Below are positions 47,101 to 62,100 of a stretch of DNA of 64,000 nt, in pieces (position 1 is the first letter of the stretch; each line of letters opens with the position of its first letter). This stretch comes from Treponema sp. (GTDB lineage Bacteria; Spirochaetota; Spirochaetia; Treponematales; Treponemataceae): NCBI GenBank assembly GCA_017619795.1, contig JAFZRP010000114.1, positions 62,001 through 126,000 of the forward strand, written 5' to 3'. The notes below the pieces were generated by a model, which worked only from the letters and a program-made list of their open reading frames with translations, had not been told where the DNA came from and ran no database searches. Made by a program: the position numbers and the translations under genes.

Positions 47101-50100
47101 AGTACTAACTGGAATGCAACTCAGCAGTTCAAGGCAAAGGGAACTACTGGCGACGGTATAGAAGAAGGTAACTACAAGATTTATGTATGCGCAGTAGACA
47201 AGGCAGGTAACGTTTCAACAGCAGCAACACGCGAGTTTGATGTTGATATGAAAACACCAGACATTACAGATACATCAACAGTAGTAAAGACAAAAACAGG
47301 CTTTACACTCAGCGGAACCGCAAGCGATACCTTTGGACTCTTAGCTGGAACAAATGCTGTAACAATTAGTGATGAAACAAAGACCTGGAATGTTTCTGTA
47401 AATGACAGCGGTGTATGGACTAAAGACTTTGTAGTAAACAATTCTTCTGCAGATAATTATATAGCAGACGGAACAAAAACGTTTACATTCACAGCAAAGG
47501 ATAAGGCACAGAAGACAACATCCATAACAAGAACGGTAATCGTAGATACGACACCACCAGATGTTACAATCGGTACATTTAATGAGTATACAAGCTCAGA
47601 AAACTATGTATTTAGAGGAACTTCAAAGGATGATTATCTTGTAAGTACAGTAGCAGAGCTTTATAAAGAAGGAACCGCAACACCAGTACAAACAAGTAAC
47701 CTTACTCCAGATGCAAGTGGTAACTGGACCTGGAACGTATACAACCTGGCAGAAGGAGAATATACACTTAAGGTAACTGCAAAAGATACAGTTGATACAG
47801 AAACAACTGTTGATACAGCAGGTGATTCAAACTATATATTTGTTGTTGATAAGACAGCTCCTACAGCGGAACTTGCATTAAATAGCGGAACGCTGTACAA
47901 AGCAGACGGAACAACAACAAATACGGTTTCAGATGGCGGAACCTACTATGCAAATGCATCATATACAATTAGTGGTGTAATTACAGAGGATAACTACGAA
48001 GCAAACGGAACAACTGCAAAAGTAACGCTCAAAGAAAACGGTAGTACAAAAGCATTCACAACAAATGCAGACAGAAACTGGAGCTTTGCTGGAACAACAA
48101 CAGACGGTACATACTTGTACGAAATTACAATCGTAGACAAGGCCGGAAATCAGACTTCATACAACATAACAGTAATTTTCGATACAACAGATCCTGTAGC
48201 AACCGTAACTGCACCGGCAGTAGACTTCAGCGTAAGTGCGCTCAATTCAATTGGTGGAAGTAAATATACGTTCAGCGGACAGGTAACTGATGCAAACATC
48301 CTCATCAACAGATACCTGATAACACAGGACGATTATACAGAAGCACAGATAAAGACAAACGGATCGGCAGGAACAGGCTGGACAAATGCAACAGCATCGA
48401 ACGGAACATGGTCAAGCGTAGGAAGCCTCATCCCAGGCAAAACAGCACAGACAGGCAAGATACACGAAGGTAAGTGGTATGTATACATCTATACAAAGGA
48501 TGTACTCGGCTATGAAGCAACAACAAAGAGAACGTTCTGGGCAGATCAGGATGCACCTTCAATAACAGATCTCGTCCGCGGAACGCTTACAGGAACAAGG
48601 GCAACAAGTGGAGACGTAACAATCAGCGGTAAGGTAACTGATGTAAACGGTGTAACAAGCCTTGTAATCCACGACGTACTTACCCCAGTAACAGGCGGAG
48701 AAACCGGAGCCGCAGATGTAACAATAAGTACATTCGAAGCAGACGGAAGTTGGAGCAAGAAATATACAGCAGCAGAACTCAACGAAGGTGTACACAAGTT
48801 CACAGTAACTGCAACAGATACAGTAGGAAAGACATCTGAAGATTCTGTTGAAGTAACAGTCGACAAGACAGATCCTGCTCCCGAGCTTACAACAAAACCT
48901 GGAAAAGAGGATACAAAAGGTAGTTCATTTACATTCACCGGAAAAGCAAGCGATAGAAATGGAATAACAAATATTAAGCTTACAATCTTAGATGAAGATG
49001 GAAACTCAAAGACTGTAAATGCAAGCGGAACTACAGAATGGTCGGCAAAGGTAACATACACAGATGAAGAAACTTCAGACGATCTTGATGAAACTGCAAA
49101 CTCATGGAGCCAGGTATTTGCAGAAGAAGGCATTAAGACAGTAAGAGTAACTGCAACAGATGGAGCAGGTAATACAACAACAATAACAGATACGTTCCCA
49201 TTTGATAAAAAAGATCCTGTACTTAATATTACAGATAGCACGGTACTTAAATATATGCCAAGTGAAGGCTTTAAGATTACATTAAATGCAAGTGATTCTT
49301 ATAAGTTAAAACAGCTGAGAATTAAGGAAACTCACATAAATGGAACAGAAACAAGTACAGACAGCAAGAATATAGATGTAACTGCAAAAACATATAACAC
49401 AACAGACTTAAAAGTTCCTATTAATAACAAATCTCCTTCTGAAGGAACATATAATTATGTATTTGAGCTTGAAGATGATGTTGGACATGAGGTTAAACAG
49501 GAATACACAACAATTGTTGATACATCAAAACCTGTAGTAGAAATAACTACACCAGCAGATAATACTGTAAAAACAGGCATAAATGCTGTTAATGAAAAGA
49601 ACTATAAGTTTACTGGAAAAATAACAGAAGCAAATCAAATAGATGCAGTTTGGTATAGAATTGAAACAGCAAATACATCAACAGTAACAATTCCTTCATC
49701 AGGACAGAGTGCACTTAATAATGATACAGCAACATCAACAGCACCTTGGTATGGATGGACTAAGGCAGAGGTTAGTACAACAAGGGACGAAAATAATAAG
49801 TTTGAATGGAATGCAATTCAAGCTTTCAAGGAAAAAGGTGACACAATCGGTTCAGGTATTGAAGAAGGTAACTGGAAGATATTCGTTTGTTCTGTAGACA
49901 AGGCAGGTAACGTATCTACAGCGGATTCTAAAGTATTCGATGTTGATATGAAGGATCCAACACTTAATAACGTAAAGGCAGACGCAGACGAAAAGTGTAA
50001 GCTACAAAATAATGTATATTACTTTAATAAAACAGCACTTACAGGATCTATGTATTATACAGATTCTCTTGGAATGGCTTCTTCACCAATAAAGGTTGAA

Positions 50101-53100
50101 GTTGATGGAACTGATGTAACTGGCAATACAGCTTTGGGAGAAACAACATGGTCTATTCCAGTTGGAAAGTTTACCGCAGGTACTATTCAGAAAGTAAAGA
50201 TTACAGCTCAAGATTCTGTTGGTAAAACAACGTCACAGGAAATCTCTGTATTATATGATAACGATGCACCTACATTAACAGTAACACCAATTGCTGCTCA
50301 AATAAGAACACAGTCTTTGAATATAAGCGGAACTGCTGGTGATGCAAGTGGAATTGGTGTCGATAAGGTTTACTATGCAATAGCACCTTATGGAACAACT
50401 GATGTTACTCCTACAACACCGGCAACCTTTAGTGGAATGAACTGGAGTGCTAGTTTAGGTTCAGCTGCAATAGGAGAAGAAGGACATAAGGACCTTGTAG
50501 TTAAGGTTGTAGACAAGCTTGGAAATAGTACATCTCAAACACTTTCATTCTGGTATGATGCTTTGAACCCAAGTTCAACATTATTACTCAAAGCAGGAGA
50601 CGGAACTCTTTATAATGCTGAAGGAGCTGCAATAAATGAAGCTTCTGGTGATACAACGCTAACAAATGGCGTAACTTATTACGCAAAAGCAGCATACACA
50701 ATCAGCGGTGTTATTACGGAGTCTAATTATGATGCTTCGAAAGTAACACTTACTGCAAAGAAGAATGGTGAAACAGTAGCATCACCTACATTAACAAAGA
50801 ATGGTACAGGCAACACGAACTGGAGCTTCTTAGGTATTACTTCTGAGGATGCAAAATACGAGTATACTCTCAGTATTACTGACCTTGCTGGAAACGTTAC
50901 AGAATATACAATTACTGTAGTTTACGATACAACAGCACCGACTATGACAATTACTAGTCCTGTTGCAGGTTCAAGTATTATTGCAGCATCAACTTATGCT
51001 AGAGGAACATTTACCGAAGCTGGAATTGGTATAAAGAGAATTGAATATACAACAAAAGCTAATCCAACAGAAAGTGATTGGACAGCAATTAATAGCGGAA
51101 ATATTTCTGCAACCGAATGGGAACAGAATCTGACATTAACAAATGATAGTGAAGTAACACTCAAAGTACGTGCAACAGATAAGCTTAACCACATAGGAGA
51201 AGTTCAGACAGTTTCGTTTGTATATGATAAGAATCCTCCTGTTCTAACAATTGCAAATACAGCTACATATGCAAAAGAAAGTATAATTTTGAGCGGAGCA
51301 GCAAGTGATACAAATGCTCTTGAAAAAGTTGAAATTACAGAAAGCACTCTGAGTGAACCTATTACAATTAACTTTGCTACACATCCAAAATCTTCAGATT
51401 GGAATCATACATTTACTGTAGGACAAGGAAATGACCTTGCAGACGGAAGCCATACAATTCTTGTAAAGCTTTACGATGTAGCAGGCCGAACAGCAGACGG
51501 AACATATACTGTTATGGTTGATACTGTAAGACCTGTAATAACAGATACAGAGACATCTCCGTTCCCTCTACCTTCAGTAGATGAAACAGAGTCTGGTTCT
51601 TATAAGTTTATTGGTAGTGCAACAGATGCAACCTCTGGTGTAGGAAAAGTACAGCTTGCATTTGCAGATCCAGAGACAAATACAGCTAATATCCGTGAGG
51701 CAACAGGAACAGGTACCTGGACATATTCTCTTACATTTGCTGATGAATTCTCAACATCAGGAAACAAGACTGTATGGGCAAGAGCACAGGATAATGCCGG
51801 CAACTGGAGTGTTTGGATAACAAAGACATTTAAGTATGATACACGAGCACCTAATGCTTCAATTTCAAGTAATGTAGCAACTGGTACTGGTAATGCTGCA
51901 TTTACTCTTAGTGCTACAGCAACAGATGACTGGGATTTTGAAACAATAACATTAACGCAGAAAAAAGATGATGGTGAAGAAAAGACAATAACCTTACCAT
52001 CAGGACAGACAGGTAATAATAGAAACTGGACAATCACAGGTCTTCCACGTGATCCAGATAATACAAATACAACAGCTCTTGCTTCTGGTAAATACGTTTA
52101 TACACTTAAAGTAAAGGACAATGCTGGAAAAGAAAATACTGCTAAAACAACAGTAACTATTGATATTGATGGACCAACAGTAGAAATTACTGCTCCTAAT
52201 AATATTAGTGCAACAAATGCAGTAAATGGAACTTCTTACGTATTCAGAGGAACAGCAAAAGATAATGCTGGTGGAGTTGGACTTGCAAGATACAGCTATG
52301 CACTTATTCAAAAAACTGGTAATACAGCTCCAACAGTTAATGATGTAACTGCTTGGACAGATGTTACTGCAACAACTGTTTCAAACGAAGAATTAAACTG
52401 GAACTTCAACAAAGAGCTTATGAGTGAAGGAACAACACCAGAAGGCGATAAGCTTAGCGAAGGACAGTGGTTCTTGTTTGTTAAGGCAACAGATAAGTCT
52501 GGTAATGAAAGTGCATCAGTTGTAAGTAAGTATATGTGGATTGACCAGAAGAACCCTACATTAAATGTAGGTGCTGTTGTAGCTCAGACAAACGAAGAAT
52601 TTACATTAAGTGGAACAGCAAGCGACACTAATAAACTTACATCGGTTGTAATTACAGATAGCAACGCAAGTAATCCAAAGGGACATTGGACAGTAACTCC
52701 AGCAAGCGGAACAAACTGGAATCAAACATTTAAGGTAGGCTCAACTAACAATACTGATGATGGTTATCTGATTGACGGAACACATACATTTACAATTACT
52801 GCAACAGATATAGCAGATAAAACAACAAAAGAAACTAAAACTGTAATAGTAGACACAAATGCTCCGGAAATTGCTGTATCAACACCGGCAAACGAAGCAA
52901 GAATAAATACAAGTGCTATAAGTGAAACCTCATTCAGCTTCTCTGGCTCAATCAACGAAGCCAGCATAGGAACAGGTGTTCAGGCTGTTTGGTATAAGAT
53001 TCTTGCATCAGACATAACAGCACCAACAAAACCTACAGGAAATGCAACCTGGAGTGGTGAAGACTGGCAATCTGCAACAGCTGGAAATACTCTTTGGAGT

Positions 53101-56100
53101 ACAAGCCAGGCATTCAAAGCTGAAGAAACAGAAGGTACAACTCTTGGCGAAGGTAACTACAAGATTTATGTTTACGCAGTAGACAATGTTGGAAATGTTT
53201 CTAATAGAGCAGAAAGCAGATTCGACGTAGACATGACTGTACCAAGTGTAGCAATAACTACTGCTCCTACAAATGCAAAAGGAAACTTCTCAATCAGCGG
53301 TACAGCTAGCGATACCTTCGGACTTGCAACAGGAACAGCAGCTATTACTATCACAGGTGCAAAGGAAACAATTAATACAAACGTTACAAATGGTACTTGG
53401 GAACAGAGTTTTGTTGTAGGTTCTGGTAATTCTACTGCTGATAATTATATTGCAGATGGTACAAAAACAATTACTGTAACTGCAAAAGATAAGGTTGGAA
53501 AAACAAACTATATTACAAGAACTATTCTTGTAGACACAAGTGCTCCAGATGTAACTGTTACTCCATTCAGCGGATGGACTAAGGATCAGAACCCTATATT
53601 TAGTGGAACAGTATCTGATGAAAACCTTAAGTCTACTACAATTGCTTTGTATAAGGATGGTACAGCATATACAAGAAACGGTAATGCAGTGACTAAGACT
53701 GTAGCTCCAGATTCAGAAGGCAACTGGACTTGGAATACTAATTACAATCTTCCAGACGGCGAATACACAATTGTTGTTACAGCTATAGATGAAGCTGGAA
53801 ACATAAAAGAAGTCAATACTTCAGGTACATACAGTCTTACAATTGACAATACTTTGCCAACATCATCATTACTCAAAGCAAGTGGAACTCTTTATAATGC
53901 CGACGGAAGTACAATAACAGCAGCAAATGCAACTTTGACCGATGGCGGAAAATATTACGCTAAAGAAGCATATACAATCAGTGGTGTAATTGAAGAACAA
54001 AACTACGATAATACAAAAGTAACTTTGAGTTCAAATGGAACAATTCCTGCAATCGTCAAGACAGATAAAAACTGGAGTTTTGAAGGAAATACAACAAATG
54101 GAACTCATACATATACGCTTAGAATTGAAGATAAGGCAGGAAATGTAAACACTCATTCAATTACTGTAATTTATGATACAATAGCACCTGCTCCTGCAGT
54201 AACAAATCCGGAGCCAGTTGAAAGTGGAACAATTACATTAAGTAGTGATAAATATATTTTCAGCGGACTGTCAAATGATGATAATATACTTACAAGCAGA
54301 TATTTGATTACACAAGAAAATTATACAGATGCTCAAATATTGTCTAACGGAAGCTCAGGAACTGGTTGGAATACTACTTCATCAAGCAATGGAAGCTGGG
54401 CAACTTCAGAAATGACGTTGGTATCTGGTACATCTTCAACAACAGGTCAGCTCCATGAAGGAACCTGGTACATTTATATGTATGCTAAAGATATTCTTGG
54501 TCATGAAGGTACTTCAAAAGCTACCTTCTGGGTAGACAAGAATAAACCAACAGTTAGTATTAGTATTTCTGATAAGGCAACTGGTGAAAACACAGCAAGA
54601 AGAACAGGCTTTACTCTTAGTGGAAGTGCAGAAGATGTCAATGGAATTGATAGCGTAACAATAAGTGATTCTCTTGGTGCAAGCAATACAGAAGTTACTT
54701 ATAATGCATCTTCAAAGAAATGGGAAAAAGAATACACAATCTCTTCTCTTACAGATGGATTCCATAAGTTTACGGTTACAGCTACAGATAAAGCTGGTCA
54801 GAAAAAAGAAGCTGATATTGAGGTAACCGTAGATAAGGAAAAACCTACAATCCCACAGCTTCTTGACAGTGCTCTTCCTGGAAAAGACGATACAAAGGGT
54901 AGCTCATTCACATTCACAGGAAGTGCAAGCGATGCAACCTCTGGTATTCAGGAAATACAGCTTACAATTTCAGGCAATGGATACAGCCGAACTGTAAAGG
55001 CAAGCGGTACCGAAAACTGGTCGGCTAAGGTAACTTATGCAGATACAGCTACAACAGGCGACCTTGACGGAACAGCTAATTCTTGGAGCCAGATTTTCGC
55101 TACACAGGGCGTAAAGACAGTAACCGTTAAAGCAATAGATAATGCTGGAAACGAACAATCAACAACAGCTCAGACGTTCACTTATGATAAGGCTGATCCT
55201 ACAATTACCGTAGATACAACAACTATTAAGCAGTTTATGTCTTCTGATGGACTTACATTAAAGGTAGGAATAAAAGATACATATAAGCTTAAGAGCCTTG
55301 TTATTAATGAAACAAAAGTTCCAACATCTGGAACAACAACAACAGCAAGCGAAACAAAATTAACAGATGTAAGCAATGAAACTGTCAATTATAATATAAA
55401 GGTTCCTTTGAACAATGCAACACCTGTAAGCGGAACATATACATATCAGTTTATAGTTACAGACGATGTTGACCACGAGGTTTCTTCAATTACATACGAT
55501 ATAATTGTAGACCTTGATCCTCCAACAGTAGAAATAACTACACCAGCAGTCGATGCAAAGAAGGGTGTTAATGCAATTTCAGAAACTAGCTTCAGATTCG
55601 ATGGAAAATCTAGTGATGCTAATGGTATTGCAGCTGTTTACTATTTGATAGACACATCTGCTCCTGCAGCAGAAGACGTACCTTCACCAACCTCTGAGAC
55701 AGTATCTCTCCGTGCAACACTCATCGAAGATACTTGGACAGATAAAGGCTTCACAAAAGCAAACTCAACCACAAGCTGGAATGCATATCCTAGCTTCAAG
55801 GTTAAGGGAGTTACTGGTACTGCATATGAAGAAAAACTTGGTTACAACATTTACGTATACGCAGTAGACAATGCAGGAAACGTTTCAAATGTAACAGCAC
55901 GCGAGTTTGATGTAGATATGTCTGCTCCAAGCTTGACAGTTGAAACAACAACAAATGCTAAATGTATTGAAAAGAATAGTATATTCTACTTTAATGGAGA
56001 TAATATTACAGGTCCATTGTCTTATTCAGATACTCTTGGAATGGATAGTCCTGCTATTAAGGTTAAAGTTGGTATGTCACCTGTAACAGCAGAAATAACT

Positions 56101-59100
56101 GAAACAACCTGGTCAATCCCTAACACAGTATTCAATGCAGATGGTATAAAAGATACAATCCAGACTATTACCTTTATAGCAACTGATACAGCTGGTAAGA
56201 CAACAGAGTCAAAGATATCTGTATATTATGATACAACAGCCCCTGATATTACAATTTCTAGTCCTACAGACGGAGAGTTCTTTACTGGTAAGCAGGGAGA
56301 AACAACACTTTCTTTGACTGCACAGGGTGGTGTAGATGAGGCTGGTATTGGACTTATGGCAAGTGGATTCAAATATACTACAAAAGATGAAAATAAAGAT
56401 GGAATCCCGGATAATGATGCCGTTTGGCAATCATTTAGTTCTTATGCCGGTGGTTCGTACTGGACACAAGAATTATCTTATGACACAGAAGGTTCTGTAA
56501 CACTGTTTATTAAAGCAACAGATAGACTTGGAAATGAGAGTGATATTAAAAAAACAACGTTCTCATACGATAGAGATGTTCCTCAGCTAGCAAAAACTTC
56601 TAATAAGTTGAATACGTACTACAAAACTGATGAAAGCTTTATCATTGAAGGTACAGCTTATGATACCAATGAGCTTAAAGAGATTCAGATTATTGATACA
56701 TACGGAAGTAACAAGGTTACTTATTCAACAAATAACACAAATGAAATTACAATTTCAAAGGCTCTTAATTTGGCAACAGAAACAGCGCCTGTTACTTGGA
56801 GTAAGACATTTGCAGCAAATGATTTGACAGATGGACAACATGAAATAACAGTAGTTGTAATAGATGATGTTAATAGGAAGAATGAGCTGGCTGCAACAGC
56901 AAAAGAAACATTTACTGTTGATAAAGTAAAACCTACAATCGCAAGTATTACAGTTCCAGATGCAAAGGAAACACAAAGCTCTGCATTCTTGTTCCAAGGT
57001 ACTGCTAGCGATGCAACTTCTGGAATTAAAGAAGTAGAAGTTCTGTTCATGGACAATGACAGTACAAATGAATCTTCAATTATAAAGATGTCTGGTACAA
57101 CAAGCTGGTATAAGAGTATAACCTTCACAGATGTTACAAATGGTGTATTTACTGCTTCTGGTAATAAAACTATCAAAGCAAGAGCTATAGATAATGCTGG
57201 TAACATAGGTGAGTGGTCAACAGAATCAATTGTATACGATAAACGAAGTCCTACAGTTGAATTGACATCTTATAAAGTTGCAACCAATGATGCATCTCCA
57301 TATTCTTACGGAGATCCAATCGAACAGACTTCAGACTTTGCTGTAAGCAAGGTATTTAAGATGTTTGGTTCTGTAAGTGATGACTGGGGCTTTGACGGTA
57401 CAAGTTCTATTTCAATTACCCAAAAGAAAGATGATGGTTCAACTATAAGTATTAGTGGTATTACTTATAATTCTGCAGATGGAACTTGGAGCATTGGAGA
57501 TTTACCTCGTAAACCTTCAGATCCTACAGTTACATTGTGTGATTCAGGTAATTACACATATTCTATTTCTGTAACAGACTTGGCAGGAAAGGAAACTACA
57601 AAAGATATTATTGTAGGCATTGACATTACACCTCCGGTAATTACATTTACAAAACCAACAGAAGATCAGGCTAAAGAGAATTATCGTTCTGGAAACATGG
57701 ATAACTTTACTGGTACTGTAAATGATACTGGTACAGGTGCAGTTGGTCTTGCAAGCTACAGCTATGCATTCGCTAAATATGGAGACACTCCATCAGCATG
57801 GACAACGGTTTCATCTACAGGCGGTAACTGGAATATTAGCAGAAACTTTGTAAGTGGAACTACTCCAGATTTGGCAAATGGAAAGCTTTGTGAAGGTTAT
57901 TGGACTTTACACTTTAAAGCTGTAGATAAAGCAGGCAACGAATCTGCTGACAACACTGTATCATTCTATATTGATTTGAATGCTCCAGAACTCACAACTG
58001 CAATAACAACTAATGGAAACTGTATTTCAAGTGGAAATACATATTACTTCAGTGGTGATTTAAGCGGTACAATAACAAAGAATGAAGATACTTACGGAGA
58101 AACTCCAACCGTTACATATTGGATTGATGGAACTGACGTAACAACATCAGTAGTAAAGAATGGAACTTCATGGACTATTCCAGCTTCGTTGTTCTATAAA
58201 GATATCGATACAGGTGATGGAAAAACTCATACGAACGATGGAAAGTACCAGACTCTCAAAATTGTTTCAACTGATTTTGTTGGTAAAGAAACTGAAAACA
58301 CCTATAGCACTTATAGAGATGAAAAGGCACCTGAACTTACAATAACAAAACCTTCTCAAAACGGTAACTTTGATACATCTAAAGTAAATGCAGTTGTTTC
58401 AATAACAGAAAATGGTGTTGGTATTCAAGGTAAATCTACATCACCAGCTGTTAACAGTAAGCTTGAATACAGATTTAAGAACTCTGCAAACTGGGGTGAT
58501 TGGATTCCAACGGAATATGTAAATGGAACTACATTCCAGCAGGCACTTGATCTTGGAACAACTCAGGGTGAAATGAACTTACAGTTCAGAGTAGAAGATA
58601 AACTTGGTAATTCAACACAAACAGAAGTATTGACATTCTATTACGATAAAGATGATCCTGTAATTGTAGAAACAGATGAAGTAGCAAGATATGTAAACGG
58701 AGCATTTACTCTTACAGGTACTGCTTACGATACATATAAACTTAAGTACATAGAAGTTAAGGATACAACAGATGGCAACAAGGTTTATAGGTCTGATTCT
58801 GCTACAAATACTCAGATTACTTATACTGGTAATATTGAAGATGCAGTTTCAGCTACAACAGCAACAACCTGGACTCTTACATTTACAGAAGCAGATTGGG
58901 CTGGCTTCACTGAAGGCAACCACGTATTTAAGATTACAGCATACGATGTTTCTGGACGAAGTGCAGAAGCACCTAACAAGAACATCTGGATAGACAAGCA
59001 TGCACCAGTTGTAACATCTTCAGTTGTTCCAACAACAGCTCAGACACAGGGTTCTTCATTCAGATTCAGCGGTGCTGCAAAGGATTATAACAAGAACGCT

Positions 59101-62100
59101 GGAACAACAGGCAGCAATTCTCTTGATTCTGGAATTAAGAAGATTGAAGTTCAGATTACAAACAGTGGTGTTGCAGCAGTTAATTCAACAACAGCAACAT
59201 CAACTGCAACAGGCTGGATAGATGCGACAGGTCAGGAAGACTGGAGTGCAGTAGTAGCTTATGATGATTATAAACATGAAACTGGAACTCAAGGAGTTTA
59301 TACTGGTGTATTTGCAAAAGAAGGTGAAAAGACTCTCCACGTACGTGCAACTGATGAATCAGGACTTGTAAGTGAAGTATCTACAAAGAACTTTGTATAC
59401 GATAAGGCAGCTCCTACACTGGCAGTTTCAACATACACTCCAGAGGGTGGTTCTGCACTTGCAATAAGCTCTGATAATGATCCTATCTTCAACGTAAACG
59501 GAAACTTTGCATTGAGCGGTACATCATCAGATACAAATGGTGTAAAGGATATTAAGATTTACCAGAAGATTGGAACTGGAGGTGAAGTTCTTCTTCAGAC
59601 TCTCTCTGGAAATCAGACAGCTTCCTGGTCTATTACAGGACTTCCAAGAAGTGCAACATCAACATCTACAACTCTTATAGGAAATGATCTTGCTTCCGGT
59701 ACTTACACATACAGAGTTGTTGTAACAGATAACGCTGGAGTTACAGGTATTCCAGAATCAACAGCTAAGACAGTATCAAAGACTGTAAAGGCAACAATAG
59801 ACAAGACAGCTCCTACTATAGCAATTACAAATCCTGTTAATGAAAACGCAAATACAGGCTTGAATGCAATAAGCGTAGTAAGCAACAGGTTTGCAGGAAC
59901 TGCTTCAGATAACCACGACGGTTCAACAGATGTTAATGCCGTATGGTATAAGATTATTGTACGTGACGGTGATGTTCCTGCAGCTCCTACTGCAAGCACA
60001 ACAGTTGACACATCTTGGACAGGACTCGGCTTTACTAAGGCTTCTAATACTACAAACTGGTTCTTCTCTCAGGCAATGAATGAAGGAACAACAGCAAGCG
60101 ACAGTGATCATATCTGTGAAGGCCGCTACAGACTCGTAGTTTACGCAGTAGATAATGCAGGTAACGTTTCTACAACTCCTGCAACACAGTACTTCGACGT
60201 AGATATGAACGCTCCTGATATTGAAACAGTTGTAGACGGAGCAGCACTTGCTGAAAGTATGACTCAGACTAAGACCGGCGCTTATACATTCAAGTATAAG
60301 GTAACGGAATCTTACGGACTTGCAGCTGATAATCCTGTTGTTACAATGAAGAAGGACAATGCTGACTTTACAGGATTTACTAAGAGTTCAGCAGATGCAA
60401 ACGATTATGTAACAGTAACTATTGCAAGTCAGGCAGATGGTCTGTACGAATATACAATCTCTGCAACTGACCTTGTTGGTAAGAACTACACAGTAAGACG
60501 TAACATTCTTCTTGATACAACAGCTCCTGCAATAGAAGTTAAATCTCCAGACCTTTCAACATGGCAGAATGCAGCTTCTGTTAAGGTAAACGGTTCTTCA
60601 GAAGATGCTTCAGGTACATATGCTGTATGGTACTCATATGGTGCAGCTTCAATGCCGGCAGTACCTTCAACAAACACAAAGACAGATTCTTCTTGGACAG
60701 GCTGGACAAAGGCAGACGGTTCAACAAGCTGGAGCTTTACTGTAGCAGGTGATGAGACAGCCGGTTCAGCAGGCAAGAAACTTTACGTTGCGGCCGTAGA
60801 TACTAACGGAAAGGTAACAACAGGTGCACAGATAATCAGTGCAACAGTTAAGGTTGATATAACTAACCCAACCCTTACAGAAAGTGGAATTGGTGCTGGT
60901 ACTCAGTATAAGAATACTGCATTCACTCTGAGCGGAACTGCAAGTGATAGTGGTTCTGGTATTGCTTCAACAAATCCTGTAACAATTACTGTAGGAGATT
61001 CAACATATCATCCAGCAGTAACAGCAGGTGCATGGTTACAAGAAATAACTCCAGCTTCTGACGATGAATATACCTTCACAATCAAGGCAACAGACAATGC
61101 CGGACGTGAATCTACTTTGAGTAGAACAGTTGTTTACGATACTGAGAAACCGACTGTAAGTACAAAAACTGTAGATATTGCAGAAACTGATACAAGATAT
61201 CACAAGATAAACTCAACCGTATGGTACAGCACAAGTCAGATTCCTGTTGTAATTGAAGGAAGTGATGGCGATGCTAACGGTTCAGGCGTTTCTACAATAG
61301 AATGTTCTACAGATAATACAAGCTGGAACCTCTTGAGTAGAAGCGGTAGCAACTATGTTGGAACAATTTCTTGTACAGCACAGGGTGAAAACACAATCTA
61401 TATCCGCGTAACAGATAATGCCGGAAATACAAAAACTCCTGCAAACGATACTCTCACAGTTAACGTAGATACAGGTGCTCCAACAGCATTCACACTCGGA
61501 ACAGTACAGGTAGGTTCTGGACAAGCAGCTGCACTCGAAGGAATTAAGCTTGTAAACGGCAGGGAAACAGTAACCTTTACAGGTACAGCAACAGATAATA
61601 CAAACGGATGTGGTATTGCAAGCGTAGTTCTTACAAAGATTGGTAATGTAACAAAGAATATTGCGGCAACTGGAACAGGTACATACTCAATCACAATCCC
61701 TGTTGAAGACATGCCATCAGTTACAACACCGGTTAATGTAATCGTAACTGTAACAGATAATGCAGGCAACAGTGCAGAGTTTACAGCATTCCAGCTGCAG
61801 AAAGATAACAAGTATCCTGAGGCTAAGGTTGGAACAGTTGCCGATGCAGATAATGATACAGCAGGTATTCAGGTTAACGGCATAATCACTGTAAGCGGAA
61901 CTGCAAGCGATGAACACTCTCTAACAGCAATTGCTCTTGAATACTCAACAAATGGTGGTACAAGCTGGACTGCTTGGAACGGTGCTGCAAAATCTGGAAG
62001 CACTCCTTACAACTGGAGCTACGAGATTAATACAAGACAGGCTCCATTCGCAGGTATTGATGAAGCCGACGTAATGTTCAGAGCCCTTGCAACAGACGAA

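Noticed and set aside
43501..51588. Regular repeats considered as a CRISPR or satellite array
   Set aside because: The period is about 2.7 kb, all spacings keep the reading frame, and the repeat is protein coding.
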